DNA of 64,000 nucleotides from Thiothrix lacustris DSM 21227 (GTDB lineage Bacteria; Pseudomonadota; Gammaproteobacteria; Thiotrichales; Thiotrichaceae): the NCBI RefSeq assembly GCF_000621325.1, contig NZ_JHYQ01000016.1:1-64000 (forward strand), read 5' to 3'. The position numbers were made by a program, and so were the translations under genes. Shown here one piece after another: positions 16,727-25,915 of the stretch. A model generated the notes under the pieces. That model made no database searches and was not told the origin of the DNA. It saw nothing but the letters and a program-made list of their open reading frames with translations. Positions within the stretch are counted from its first letter, which is position 1. Each line of letters starts with the position of its first letter.

Positions 16727-18430
16727 TCAAGCGCAACAACTGCAACTCCTCTTATACTTATCCATCTTCCCAATCCCCGGATTAAACGTATTGGTCGGGT
16801 CAAGCTGCTTATAAAACTCGCGTAAGCCGCTTTCCCCCTCGTACAAATGCCCGACATTGTGTTCCGCCGGATACTTCGCCCCACGCGAATCCAGCAGTTC
16901 CAGCATCGCCTTTTTCACCGCTTTCGCATCCGCACCTTTTTTCAGGATGTAATCCTGATGGAAAACGTGGCACATGAAATGCCCGTAATACAGCGAATAT
17001 TCAATCTGGCTACGAATGCTTTCTGGCAATTGTTCCACCCAGTCGCTGTCGTTGCGGCGCAAGGCAATATCCAGCGCCAACATCTCCCCGACCTTGTGAC
17101 TGTTGACGGTCTGGTAACGGATCGCCGCGCCCGCAACCGCAAAGCGTTGCAAATAAGCTTTGCTAGCCTCGTCCGGCGTGCATTCAAAATACCCGCCGTC
17201 ATTGGCCTTATCCGCAAAGAATTCCGGCAGGAACGCCTGCGCCTCGGCAATACCGCCATCACTCATTTTCAGGATCAGGTGATGTTCGTAACGGTCACGG
17301 AACGTCAGCAAACGCGCGGGCAAATGCTGCGGAAACAAATGACTTGCGCCCTGCATTACCCGGTCACTGAGGTATTTCGGCAGTAACGGCAACTTATTCA
17401 AGGTCGCATCCGTGCGCCCCTTGAGAGCAAACAGTTTCGGCATCCAGTCAGTGCCCAGCTTTTCGATGGTGAGGAAGGTATCCTTGCCGTATTTTTCCGC
17501 GATATTGAAACTGTCGCGGTGCATGTATTCGCCGACTTCCGGCATATTCTCAAAGCGGCTCAGGATGTGACGGCGCAAACGGGTCAGCACTTGCGGGTCA
17601 TTCGTACCGATGTAAAAGCTCTGATCCTGCTGCGCTACCGGGAACGTATCCAACCGCACCGCAAACACTGCCAGTTTCCCGGCACTGCCGCTGGCTTCGT
17701 ACAAGCGACGCGGGTCAGCATTGAAGCGCGAAGGAATCGCGGAATCCACGTCGCGCAAGCGTTCGATATACTCGCGGTCGGAAGCCATTTTGCCGCCATC
17801 ATCCACGCCTTCTTTCACAAAGTCGCCGGATGCCAGCCGGGTCAGCATGGTTTCCGGCGAATCACCCAGCTCAATGCCCAGATGGTTGACCAGTTCCAGC
17901 TTACCATCCGCCGTTACCCGCGCAAACAGTGCCAGCTCGGTATAAGCGGGGCCACGTTTGACCAGTGCCCCGCCAGAATTATTCGCCACCCCGCCGACAA
18001 TCGACGCCCCCAAACTGGAGGAGCCGATCACCGAATGTGGCGCTCGTTTGAGCGGTTTGAGCAGTTTTTCCAACTTGTGCAAGGTTGCACCGGGGAAACT
18101 CAGCACCTGCTCGCCGCCATTCAACAATACAATATCTGCCATCGCCAACGTATTGATCACCACCACTTCCCGGTCGTAATCCGCCCCGCTGGGGGTGGAA
18201 CCTTCCGTCAGACCGGTTTTGGCCGCCTGCATAATGATAATGGTGTTCGCCGCCACACAGGCTTCCAGCACGCGCCACAGGTTCAGCAGCGAATCGGGGA
18301 ACACCACTGCCAGCGCCGCACCACTGCCGGAACGGAAGCCGGTGCGGTAATACTCGGTGCGGCGTTGCCCGGTGGTAACTTTATCCGCACCCACGATGCC
18401 TTGCAGGGTGGTAATCAAAGGATGGTTCAT
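16727..18430 (-). CDS. dld: Quinone-dependent D-lactate dehydrogenase
   Basis: 567 residues, against 571 in E. coli Dld. A peripheral-membrane flavoprotein that oxidises D-lactate to pyruvate and passes electrons to the quinone pool. The FAD-binding (PCMH) part lies in the first ~220 residues with GLTEGSTPSG and SSLGASIVGGVANNSGGALV(K)RG. The membrane-binding and cap regions follow, with HNVGHLYEGE near the C-terminus. The C-terminus ends in a run of cysteines (SCSCC). It lies 10 bp downstream of lctP on the same strand and is presumably co-transcribed and controlled by the upstream palindromes. Confidence 0.95.
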   Translation of the reverse strand: MNHPLITTLQGIVGADKVTTGQRRTEYYRTGFRSGSGAALAVVFPDSLLNLWRVLEACVAANTIIIMQAAKTGLTEGSTPSGADYDREVVVINTLAMADIVLLNGGEQVLSFPGATLHKLEKLLKPLKRAPHSVIGSSSLGASIVGGVANNSGGALVKRGPAYTELALFARVTADGKLELVNHLGIELGDSPETMLTRLASGDFVKEGVDDGGKMASDREYIERLRDVDSAIPSRFNADPRRLYEASGSAGKLAVFAVRLDTFPVAQQDQSFYIGTNDPQVLTRLRRHILSRFENMPEVGEYMHRDSFNIAEKYGKDTFLTIEKLGTDWMPKLFALKGRTDATLNKLPLLPKYLSDRVMQGASHLFPQHLPARLLTFRDRYEHHLILKMSDGGIAEAQAFLPEFFADKANDGGYFECTPDEASKAYLQRFAVAGAAIRYQTVNSHKVGEMLALDIALRRNDSDWVEQLPESIRSQIEYSLYYGHFMCHVFHQDYILKKGADAKAVKKAMLELLDSRGAKYPAEHNVGHLYEGESGLREFYKQLDPTNTFNPGIGKMDKYKRSCSCCA

Positions 18431-18440
18431 GGCTTTTGCC

Positions 18441-20135
18441 TCACATTAATGGATCAGTTACGCCCAACACATGGATAGCAACCAGTGTAATAATACCCGC
18501 CATCACGAGGTAGTACAGGGTCGGAATAATCGTCAGGCGAATGGTTTGCCCTTCACGCCCCAACAAGCCGACGGTTGCCGATGCTGCCACCACGTTATGG
18601 ATCGCAATCATATTACCCGCTGCCGCACCGACCGCTTGCACCGCTACCAGCATCCCGCCCGACACGCCGATCAACCCAGCCGTATCAAACTGGAATTGCG
18701 CCATCATCAGGTTAGAAACGGTATTCGAGCCAGCAATGAAAGCGCCCAATGCACCCACCGCTGGGGCAAAGAACGGGTAAATGTCACCCACACCACTCGC
18801 TACCAACTGCGCCATAGCACGCGGCATGGACGGCAAATCCGCCAGATTCACCCCGGAGTTGATCAGAATCCGCACCATCGGAATGGTGAACACCAGCACA
18901 AAACCCGCGCCCAACAAGGTGCGTGAAGACTCGCCCACCGCTGCTTTCAACTCAGAAAACTTCATGCGATGCAGGAAGAACGTCGCCAAAACCACCAGCA
19001 CCATAATGCCGCCCGGCAAGTACAGGAACTCGATTTTGCCGGAAATGCCTTTTTCACCCAGAATATCCACCCACGGCAATACCAGCGTGCTGTTCAGGAA
19101 ACCTTTCACCTCAGTGCTCACCCGTGACAACACCAGCAAACTCGCCAGCAAGACATACGGCAACCACGCCATGCCAATCGACACGGGTGCTTTGGCAGTC
19201 AGGCTATCCAGTTTGATTTCGATGCTACCCAGCCATTCTGCTGACCATTCGCTCGCTGGGGCAAAGTCCCACGCTTTTTTGGGGATTAAGAAACCAGCCC
19301 GCGCCGCAGGCACAACCAATGACAAACCCACCAATGCACCAATAATGGACGGGAATTCCGGCCCCAAGAAGACGCCAGCCAGTGCGTAAGGAATCACGAA
19401 TGCCAAGCCTGCGAAAATCGCAAACGGCGCAACCGACAAACCTTCCACCCAGGATTTATTACGCCCGAAGAAACGGGTCAGCATGACGCACATGAACAGC
19501 GGCATCAACACACCAATGATGGCGTGGGTAATCGCCACTTCCGAGGTAATCAAACCGTAGAAAACATCCCAACTTGAACCTTGGCTGAGGAGTTTTTCAC
19601 TGATACCGGCCTTGTCCAGACCGCCAGTGACACCGACGATAATGGGCGTGCCGACCGCACCGAAGGATACCGGGGTGGATTGCACCATCATGCCCACCAT
19701 GACTGCTGCCATAGCCGGGAAGCCTAACGCCACCAACAAAGGTGCGACCACCGCCGCCGGTGTACCAAAGCCAGAAGCCCCTTCAATAAAGCAACCAAAC
19801 AACCATGCCACGATAATGACCTGAATGCGCCGATCCGGGCTGACATTGGAAAAACCCGCGCGAATCGCAGTGATTGCCCCGGAATGCTTCAAGGTATTCA
19901 GCAGCAAAATCGCCCCGAATATAATCCACAAAATCGCCCCGGTCAGGATCAAACCTTGCAAGGTAGAAGCCAACACTCGGTTAACCGTCATGTCCCACGC
20001 GGTCAGCGCAATCGCTGCCGTCACCACAAACACGAAGGGCATCGCCCGTCGGGCGGGCCAGTTGAATCCCACCAGCAGCACGGCTGCCAGCACCAGTGGC
20101 AAAAATGCCAGTAACGAAAGCACAGTTTGGCTCAT
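18441..20135 (-). CDS. lctP: L-lactate permease (LctP family)
   Basis: 564 residues from the ATG preceded by GGAGGAGG; a TTG six codons upstream overlaps that site and is unlikely. It is an integral membrane protein of about 12-14 helices, taking up lactate (and glycolate) with protons. Family patterns include [19 protein letters not shown] and a C-terminal block with [19 protein letters not shown] and [20 protein letters not shown]. It is divergent from the FadR/LldR-type regulator, with three operator palindromes between them, and is followed by dld. Together they form the uptake and D-lactate branch of lactate catabolism. Confidence 0.95.
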   Translation of the reverse strand: MSQTVLSLLAFLPLVLAAVLLVGFNWPARRAMPFVFVVTAAIALTAWDMTVNRVLASTLQGLILTGAILWIIFGAILLLNTLKHSGAITAIRAGFSNVSPDRRIQVIIVAWLFGCFIEGASGFGTPAAVVAPLLVALGFPAMAAVMVGMMVQSTPVSFGAVGTPIIVGVTGGLDKAGISEKLLSQGSSWDVFYGLITSEVAITHAIIGVLMPLFMCVMLTRFFGRNKSWVEGLSVAPFAIFAGLAFVIPYALAGVFLGPEFPSIIGALVGLSLVVPAARAGFLIPKKAWDFAPASEWSAEWLGSIEIKLDSLTAKAPVSIGMAWLPYVLLASLLVLSRVSTEVKGFLNSTLVLPWVDILGEKGISGKIEFLYLPGGIMVLVVLATFFLHRMKFSELKAAVGESSRTLLGAGFVLVFTIPMVRILINSGVNLADLPSMPRAMAQLVASGVGDIYPFFAPAVGALGAFIAGSNTVSNLMMAQFQFDTAGLIGVSGGMLVAVQAVGAAAGNMIAIHNVVAASATVGLLGREGQTIRLTIIPTLYYLVMAGIITLVAIHVLGVTDPLM

Positions 20136-20162
20136 TGAAAACGCCTCCTCCAAGGTAAATAA

Positions 20163-20177
20163 CTGGTCTTACCAATT
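20163..20177. promoter_or_regulatory. LldR/PdhR-type operator 1
   Basis: CTGGTCTTACCAATT contains the TGGT-N3-ACCA palindrome recognised by FadR-subfamily lactate and pyruvate regulators (consensus AATTGGTNNNACCAATT). It sits just upstream of lctP. Confidence 0.75.
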
Positions 20178-20195
20178 TGACCGATAGCCAACAAC

Positions 20196-20205
20196 TGGTA
20201 AGACC
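20196..20205. promoter_or_regulatory. LldR/PdhR-type operator 2 (partial palindrome)
   Basis: TGGTAAGACC followed by G, one mismatch in the second half-site. It lies 32 bp (three helical turns) from operator 1. Confidence 0.55.
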
Positions 20206-20294
20206 GTGAAATTCTGTAACTTTTACCAAGTCCTTGTCAATCTTTAAATTTATATGCTTGCAATAAAGTTTGAAGCCTTTTATGATAGCCAAAA

Positions 20295-20307
20295 TTGGTA
20301 AGACCAA
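20295..20307. promoter_or_regulatory. LldR/PdhR-type operator 3
   Basis: TTGGTAAGACCAA, a full palindrome 13 bp before the regulator start codon, suited to autorepression and, with operators 1 and 2, to looping. Confidence 0.75.
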
Positions 20308-20319
20308 AAAACAGGAAGG

Positions 20320-21078
20320 ATGCAAACCGTGCGGATTGCCGAACAAGTGACCCAACAACTCGAACAGATGATCACCAGCGGGCATTTCAAGTTGGGTGAA
20401 CGCCTGCCTGCCGAACGCGCCTTGGCGGAACAGTTTGGGGTATCGCGCCCCTCCCTGCGCGAGGCGATTCAAACCCTGATCAGCCGTGGCTTGCTGCTCT
20501 CCAAACCCGGCGGCGGCACGTTTGTGCAAAGCGAAACGCCTCACGCAGCCGTTCCGTGCAGCAGCCCGCTGGTTGAGCTGTTCCGTGAAAACCCGGAATA
20601 CCGTTTCGATGTGCTGGAAATCCGCCATGCGCTGGAAGGCAACGCCGCGTGGTATGCCGCCTTACGCGCCACTGACGAAGACAAGCAGAATATCCGCGCC
20701 CGCTTCGATGACATGATCCGGCTGCATGGCAGCGAAGACCCGATGGACGAAGCCCGCGCCGATGCCGATTTCCACCTCGCCATTGTCGAGGCTTCGCACA
20801 ATCTGGTGCTGCTGCAAGTCATGAAAAACCTGTTTGAACTGCTGCAAAACAGCATTTCGCACAACCTCGACAAGCTTTACACCATTCCACGGGTGTTTGA
20901 CCCCTTGAGCCACCAACACCGGGCGCTCATGGAAGCGGTGATTGCCAGTGATCCCGAAGCAGCCCGCCAAGCCGCGCAAGAACACTTGGCCTTTGTGGAA
21001 GATTCCCTCAAATCCATCGACGCCGACGAAGCCCGCAAAGTGCGTTCGTTGCGTCACCTGACCCTGATTGGAAGGTAA
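20320..21078 (+). CDS. FadR/LldR-type GntR-family regulator of lactate genes
   Basis: 252 residues. The N-terminal winged helix (about 8-72: QLEQMITSGHFKLGERLPAE, RALAEQFGVSRPSLREAIQ) is followed by an all-helical FCD ligand domain with metal-binding residues (RADADFHLAIVEASHN, H-rich C-terminal helices). Such regulators repress lactate operons until lactate binds. GGAAGG lies only 2 bp before the ATG; a GTG at 20329, three codons in, has better spacing and may be the true start. The gene is divergent from lctP and upstream of the lut genes, with matching palindromes in the shared promoter. The name LldR would be reasonable, but exact orthology is not provable here. Confidence 0.88.
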   Translation: MQTVRIAEQVTQQLEQMITSGHFKLGERLPAERALAEQFGVSRPSLREAIQTLISRGLLLSKPGGGTFVQSETPHAAVPCSSPLVELFRENPEYRFDVLEIRHALEGNAAWYAALRATDEDKQNIRARFDDMIRLHGSEDPMDEARADADFHLAIVEASHNLVLLQVMKNLFELLQNSISHNLDKLYTIPRVFDPLSHQHRALMEAVIASDPEAARQAAQEHLAFVEDSLKSIDADEARKVRSLRHLTLIGR

Positions 21079-21083
21079 AGCAC

Positions 21084-22511
21084 ATGACAGTGAAATACCT
21101 GAACCAGCCAGAGGGTAAAACGTTGGAATTCAAACGTGATTTGTCCTCCACCCGTAATATCCTCAAAACGCTGGTGGCGTTTGCCAATACAGCAGGCGGT
21201 ACGTTGCTTATTGGTATTGAGGATAAAACCCATGAAGTGCTGGGTGTGGCAAATCCACTGGATGCGGAAGAACGTTTGTGTAGCACGATTGCTGATAGCA
21301 TTGAACCACGCCTTGTCCCCAATGTGGAACTCATGACATGGGAAGATAAAACCTTACTTGTCGTTGAAGTTTTCCCCAGCAATTCACGTCCCCACTGGTT
21401 ACGTGCCGAAGGTGATGTACGCGGGGTCTATGTCCGGCTTGGTTCTAGCAACCGTCAGGCAGATGCTGATCTGATTGCAGATCTGCGGCGCGGTGTCATG
21501 GGCGTTACCTTCGATGAACAGGTATTGCCTGACATGACCGCCGAGGCGATCGACTTCCCGGCTGTAGTCGCTAGTTTTGCGCCGCAACGTAAACTGCTGG
21601 AGCAGGATTTACAAACCCTGCGTTTGCTTGTTCCCAGCCAAGGGCGGCTTGCCCCTACTATCGGCGGGCTGCTGCTATTCGGGCATCATCGTGACAATGT
21701 GTTTCCTGATGCCTGGATACAATGTGGGCGTTTCATCGGCAGGGATAAAGCCAATATTTTTGATCATACTGAGATACACGATCACCTGCCGCTAGCCGTT
21801 GAGCAGGTTATGGCGTTTCTGAAAAAGCACGCCATGCGTGGCGCGGACTTTTCCTCTGGTTTGCGGCGCAAGGATGTCTGGAGTATTCCGTTGACTATCC
21901 TGCGTGAAGTCGTCGTCAATGCTGTGGTTCATGCCGATTACTCACAAAAAGGTGCACCCATTCGCGTCATGTTCTTTGATGACCGAATCGAAGTGGAAAA
22001 CCCCGGTATCTTACTGCCGGGTATGACGCTTGAAGACATGATGCAAGGTGTTTCCCGATTACGTAACCGGGTTATCGCCCGCGTTTTCCGTGAACTTAAC
22101 CTGATTGAACAGTGGGGTAGCGGCATTCCTCGTATCTTTCAAGAAGCCGAGAAACTCCACTTGCCCCGACCCGACATTATCGAAGTTGGAATGCGAGTGC
22201 GTGTCATTATTTATCTGGCAGAACCGCTTGCCACATCAGGCAATGAAGTCACCGGGGAAGTCACCGGGGAAGTCACCGGGGAAGTCGAAAAGCTCCTGTT
22301 GGTGATACAGGGAGAAATGAAACGCGCTGATATTCAGGCTGTATTGCAACTCAAACATGCCGACCATTTTCGCGAGCATTATCTTCTGCCCGCATTGAAG
22401 ACGGGTTTGCTGGAAATGACTACCCCAGACAAGCCGCGCAGCAGCAAACAACGCTACCGTTTAACGCCATCAGGCTTGCAGTGGTTCATCCAAAGGAGAG
22501 CCAAAACGTGA
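21084..22511 (+). CDS. ATP-binding protein with AlbA/Schlafen-type domain
   Basis: 475 residues. The N-terminal AlbA_2/Schlafen-like domain shows LEFKRDLSS, LVAFANTAGGTLLIGIED and YVRLGSSNRQA. The middle region carries a GHKL-like ATPase end (LREVVVNAVVHADYS, then IEQWGSGIPRIF). A VTGE tandem repeat leads to a C-terminal winged-helix part. Proteins of this type are annotated as putative transcriptional regulators and are often mobile or associated with defence loci. Here it sits between the lactate regulator (5 bp) and lutA (overlapping GTGA), so it is co-transcribed with the lactate genes. Its role in lactate metabolism, if any, is unknown. A second family member is at 61564. Confidence 0.85.
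   Translation: MTVKYLNQPEGKTLEFKRDLSSTRNILKTLVAFANTAGGTLLIGIEDKTHEVLGVANPLDAEERLCSTIADSIEPRLVPNVELMTWEDKTLLVVEVFPSNSRPHWLRAEGDVRGVYVRLGSSNRQADADLIADLRRGVMGVTFDEQVLPDMTAEAIDFPAVVASFAPQRKLLEQDLQTLRLLVPSQGRLAPTIGGLLLFGHHRDNVFPDAWIQCGRFIGRDKANIFDHTEIHDHLPLAVEQVMAFLKKHAMRGADFSSGLRRKDVWSIPLTILREVVVNAVVHADYSQKGAPIRVMFFDDRIEVENPGILLPGMTLEDMMQGVSRLRNRVIARVFRELNLIEQWGSGIPRIFQEAEKLHLPRPDIIEVGMRVRVIIYLAEPLATSGNEVTGEVTGEVTGEVEKLLLVIQGEMKRADIQAVLQLKHADHFREHYLLPALKTGLLEMTTPDKPRSSKQRYRLTPSGLQWFIQRRAKT
22249..22284 (+). repeat. Three perfect 12-bp tandem repeats (GTCACCGGGGAA)
   Basis: In-frame repeats encoding VTGE three times inside the AlbA-type gene. They expand or contract without frameshift, giving a variable-length linker before the C-terminal domain. 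Confidence 0.9.
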
Positions 22512-23266
22512 ATATGACTCAACAAAAACCTGACACCCTTTACTTTTTCGGCACCTGCCTGATCGACCTGATGTACCCGCAAGCGGGCGTCTCGGCGATT
22601 CAGTTAATCCAGCGGGCAGGTGTGAACGTGATTTTCCCGCCCGCGCAAACCTGTTGCGGACAACCCGCGTGGAATTCCGGCTACCGCGACGAAGCGCGTG
22701 CCGTGGCACGGGCGCAAATCGCCTTGTTCCCCAAACCCATTCCCATCGTCATCCCCTCCGGCTCGTGCGCGGGCATGATGAAAGCCCATTACCCCGAACT
22801 CTTCAAAGGCGAAGCTGACGAAGCGCAAGCCTTGGATGTGGCGGGGCGCGTGTTTGAACTCACCGAATTTCTGGTCGATGTGCTGCAAATCGAACTGCAA
22901 GATTTGGGCGCACCGATCAAGGTGGCGGTACACACTTCCTGTTCCGCCCGCCGTGAAATGGGTGTTGCCGACAAGATCGAATCGCTGCTGGGGCAATTGA
23001 GCAACGTCGAACGGGTAGAACACGCCCGCAAGCCGGAGTGCTGCGGTTTCGGCGGCACATTTGCGGTGAAAGAGCCGGAAATTTCCGCCGCGATGGTGCT
23101 GGATAAAACCACCCATATCCGCAATGCCGGAGTCGATCGGCTGGTCAGTCAGGATGGCGGTTGCCTGATGAATATCAGCGGGGCAATGGAAAAGCAGGGT
23201 AATGCCATTCCAAGCCAGCACATTGCCGAGTTTTTGTGGGAAAGAACCGGAGGGAATGCCTCATGA
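22508..23266 (+). CDS. lutA: L-lactate oxidation complex subunit LutA
   Basis: 252 residues from the GTG that overlaps the previous stop codon (GTGA), 9 bp after AAGGAG; an ATG two codons later is the alternative. LutA is an iron-sulphur protein of the heterodisulphide-reductase CCG family and works with LutB and LutC to oxidise L-lactate to pyruvate. The two cysteine-rich CCG motifs are visible as TCCGQPAWNSGY and PECCGFGGTFAVK, plus SCSARRE. It overlaps lutB by ATGA. The context (permease, regulator, dld) strongly supports the lactate role. Confidence 0.94.
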   Translation: MNMTQQKPDTLYFFGTCLIDLMYPQAGVSAIQLIQRAGVNVIFPPAQTCCGQPAWNSGYRDEARAVARAQIALFPKPIPIVIPSGSCAGMMKAHYPELFKGEADEAQALDVAGRVFELTEFLVDVLQIELQDLGAPIKVAVHTSCSARREMGVADKIESLLGQLSNVERVEHARKPECCGFGGTFAVKEPEISAAMVLDKTTHIRNAGVDRLVSQDGGCLMNISGAMEKQGNAIPSQHIAEFLWERTGGNAS

Positions 23267-24678
23267 CCAGCGAATTCCGCCTCACTGTGCGCGAGAACCT
23301 CGCCAAAGCCGAAGTCCGCGCCAATTTTTACCGCGCAATGGATGGCTTGATGACGCGCCGCCTCGATCAATTCCCCGACAAGGTGGAACTGGAACGCTTG
23401 CGTACCCAAAGCATGGCAATCCGCGCCAATGCCTTAAGCAAACTGCCGGAATTGCTGGAACAGCTCGAAGCCAACCTGACCCGCAACGGCATTCAGGTGC
23501 ACTGGGCAGAAACCACCGATCAGGCCAACCAGATCGTGCTGGGCATTATGCAGCAGCACAACGCCCAGTCGATCATCAAGGGCAAGTCGATGGTGTCGGA
23601 AGAAATGGGCTTGAACCATTTCCTCGAAGCATTGGGCATTGAAGCGCTGGAATCGGATTTGGGTGAATTCATTATCCAGCTTGACCACGAAGCGCCGTCG
23701 CACATTATCATGCCCGCGATCCACAAAAACCGCGTACAGATTGCCAAGCTGTTCCACGAAAAATTCCCCGACATCCCCTACACCGAAGACGTGGATGAGT
23801 TGACGCAACTGGCGCGGCGCATCTTGCGCGACAAGTTTTACGCCGCACCTGTGGGGCTTTCCGGGGTGAACTTTATGGTGGCGGAAACCGGCACGCTGTG
23901 TCTGGTGGAAAACGAAGGCAACGGGCGCATGTCGACCACCGCGCCCCCGGTACACATTGCGGTGACGGGCATCGAAAAGGTGGTGGAAAGCCTGAGCGAT
24001 GTACCGCCACTGTTGAGCATTTTGACCCGTTCCGCCACCGGGCAGCCGATTACCACTTACGTGAATATGATCAGCAGCCCGCGCAAGCCGGGTGAAAAAG
24101 ATGGCCCCGAAGAAGTGCATCTGGTGCTGCTGGATAACGGGCGTTCTAATATTTACAGCGACCCGGAATTGCTGGCAACGTTGCGCTGCATCCGCTGCGG
24201 GGCGTGCATTAACCATTGCCCGGTGTACGTGCGCATTGGCGGACACAGCTATGGCACGGTGTATCCGGGGCCCATCGGCTCGATTTTGGAGCCGCAAAAA
24301 GCCGGGTTGGATGTGCATGGCGAACTGACTCAAGCCTCGACCTTGTGCGGCGCGTGCAGCGAAGTTTGCCCGGTACGCATCCCGATTCCCAGCATTCTCA
24401 ACCGCTTGCGTTACGACGGGGTGCGCAAGGATGCCGCCAATACCAATACTGTGGGTTCGGGCAAACGCCGCACGCTGAGTGAAGCAGCGACGTGGAAAAC
24501 CTGGGCGTGGGCAGCGACGCACCCGGCGCTTTACCACACCGGCTCGAAACTGGCGACGCGCTTCAAGGGCATGTTGCCGACCAATCTGGGGGCGTGGACA
24601 TCGGTACGTACTGCGCCGAAACTCGCCGAATCCACCTTGCACGAACGCCTCAAAGCCTTGGGAGTTGATCATGAGTAA
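23263..24678 (+). CDS. lutB: L-lactate oxidation complex iron-sulphur subunit LutB
   Basis: 471 residues from the ATG overlapping the lutA stop. The N-terminal two thirds form the LutB/LutC-type domain (GKSMVSEEMGLNHFLE, GVNFMVAETGTL). Two [4Fe-4S] motifs follow at about 309-320 (CIRCGACINHCPVY) and 362-373 (CGACSEVCPVRIP), and the C-terminus is arginine- and lysine-rich. It is the electron-transfer core of the lactate oxidase. The stop codon overlaps the lutC start by 8 bp. Confidence 0.95.
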   Translation: MTSEFRLTVRENLAKAEVRANFYRAMDGLMTRRLDQFPDKVELERLRTQSMAIRANALSKLPELLEQLEANLTRNGIQVHWAETTDQANQIVLGIMQQHNAQSIIKGKSMVSEEMGLNHFLEALGIEALESDLGEFIIQLDHEAPSHIIMPAIHKNRVQIAKLFHEKFPDIPYTEDVDELTQLARRILRDKFYAAPVGLSGVNFMVAETGTLCLVENEGNGRMSTTAPPVHIAVTGIEKVVESLSDVPPLLSILTRSATGQPITTYVNMISSPRKPGEKDGPEEVHLVLLDNGRSNIYSDPELLATLRCIRCGACINHCPVYVRIGGHSYGTVYPGPIGSILEPQKAGLDVHGELTQASTLCGACSEVCPVRIPIPSILNRLRYDGVRKDAANTNTVGSGKRRTLSEAATWKTWAWAATHPALYHTGSKLATRFKGMLPTNLGAWTSVRTAPKLAESTLHERLKALGVDHE

Positions 24679-25327
24679 TACCACTGCTTCTCGCACCAAC
24701 ATCCTTGCGCGTTTGCGCGAACCGCAACGCCCAGAATGCGGCTTTGACGAGCGTGATTACCTGAGCCGCTTCGACTGGGATCGTGCCGAACGGGTACGGC
24801 GTTTCACCGAACGCATGGTGGCGGTACGTGCCGAAGTGCATCAGGCAACGGCTGATACGTGGCTGGATGTGGTCAAGCAAGTCTGTGCCGCCAAGGGCTT
24901 GAAAAATCTGTTAGTTTCGCCAGAAACAGAACGGGGTAAACAGATTCATGCACAGGCAGAACATTTTCCGGCACTCAAAACCTACGATCGGCCGATTGAA
25001 GGCTGGAAAGAGGAACTGTTCTACGGAGTCGATGCAGCTTTCACCAGCACCTTTGGCGGGATTGCCGAAACGGGTACGTTGATTCTGATGCCAGATGCGG
25101 AAGAACCGCGTTTGATGTCGCTGGTTCCACCCGTGCATATTGCGGTGCTGGAAGTGGATAAGCTCTACACCACGTTCGCCGAGGCGGTGCAGGAACAAGG
25201 CTGGGTAAAAACGGGAATGCCCAGCAATGCGTTGCTGGTTTCGGGCCCCTCGAAGTCGGCGGATATTGAGCAGACGCTGGCGTATGGGGTGCATGGGCCG
25301 AAGGAGCTGGTGGTGATTTTGGTTTAA
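24671..25327 (+). CDS. lutC: L-lactate oxidation complex subunit LutC
   Basis: 218 residues from the ATG inside the end of lutB. It is an LUD-domain protein and the third subunit of the LutABC lactate oxidase. Recognisable features include TSTFGGIAETGTLIL, PPVHIAVLEVDKLY and the C-terminal GPSKSADIEQTLAYGVHGP with PKELVVILV. It completes the lactate operon. A hairpin lies just downstream. Confidence 0.94.
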   Translation: MSNTTASRTNILARLREPQRPECGFDERDYLSRFDWDRAERVRRFTERMVAVRAEVHQATADTWLDVVKQVCAAKGLKNLLVSPETERGKQIHAQAEHFPALKTYDRPIEGWKEELFYGVDAAFTSTFGGIAETGTLILMPDAEEPRLMSLVPPVHIAVLEVDKLYTTFAEAVQEQGWVKTGMPSNALLVSGPSKSADIEQTLAYGVHGPKELVVILV

Positions 25328-25347
25328 AACCAGCGCTAGAGACGAAG

Positions 25348-25372
25348 GCCTCGGTAGAACACTAACCGAGGC
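25348..25372. terminator. Hairpin between convergent lutC and the 25385 gene
   Basis: Eight-base-pair stem GCCTCGGT / ACCGAGGC with a 9-base loop and no U-tract on either strand. It lies in the 57-bp gap between convergent genes. A weak or rho-assisted terminator is likely. Confidence 0.45.
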
Positions 25373-25384
25373 TCAGAAGCCTCA

Positions 25385-25840
25385 CTATTCTTCCGGCTTC
25401 AAGTCCACCCCTTCGAGGCTCTGCTCAACCGTATCCGGCTTGCAGTAAATCGTTGCCAGTACGTCACCATTCTTTTCAACATGCACACCAGCCTCGATAG
25501 CGTGTTCATCTGTAAGGCGGTCAACGCCCCAAAAAACACGATACACATGGTCATTATTAGGGATGTTGACCGTGTAAGACATATAGCGCCCTATACCATT
25601 CCACTGCCACGTTGTAACGTCAGCACGCGGTACCGATAGCGCCAAATCTGGCTTTTTACCAGGTTTGCCGAAGGAATAGTCGATGGTTTTGTCTGTATCA
25701 CAGACCTCAATTTGCTTGCCGCTCTTTTGGGCAGTGCAATGGAACAAGGTATCGCTGCCATTCCCGCATTGGGCAAATGCAGCGCCTGAGATACTAGTGT
25801 TTAGCAGCAATGCAGCCAGCGCGATAGTGATTGTTCTCAC
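25385..25840 (-). CDS. Exported protein of unknown function
   Basis: 151 residues with a clear signal peptide (about 23 residues, ending GAAFA) and four cysteines in the mature part (QCGNG, FHC, EVCD, YCKPD), suggesting a disulphide-bonded periplasmic protein. Sequence such as TWQWNGIGRYMSYTVNIPN suggests a beta-rich fold. I do not recognise the family. It is monocistronic. Confidence 0.75.
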   Translation of the reverse strand: MRTITIALAALLLNTSISGAAFAQCGNGSDTLFHCTAQKSGKQIEVCDTDKTIDYSFGKPGKKPDLALSVPRADVTTWQWNGIGRYMSYTVNIPNNDHVYRVFWGVDRLTDEHAIEAGVHVEKNGDVLATIYCKPDTVEQSLEGVDLKPEE

Positions 25841-25915
25841 AATTTTCTGAAGCAGTGGGTAAAACCGTGAGTATAAGCCGATGCCAGTGAAGGCGGAATA
25901 ACTACGATTATCGGT

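Noticed and set aside
22249-22284. Short regular repeats considered as a CRISPR or phase-variation tract
   Set aside because: The unit is 12 bp without spacers and in frame; it encodes a VTGE linker. Length changes would not shift the frame, so it is neither CRISPR nor an on/off switch.
23434-24702. 422-codon open frame opposite lutB
   Set aside because: GC-rich antisense shadow. LutB on the plus strand has both ferredoxin motifs and operon overlaps.
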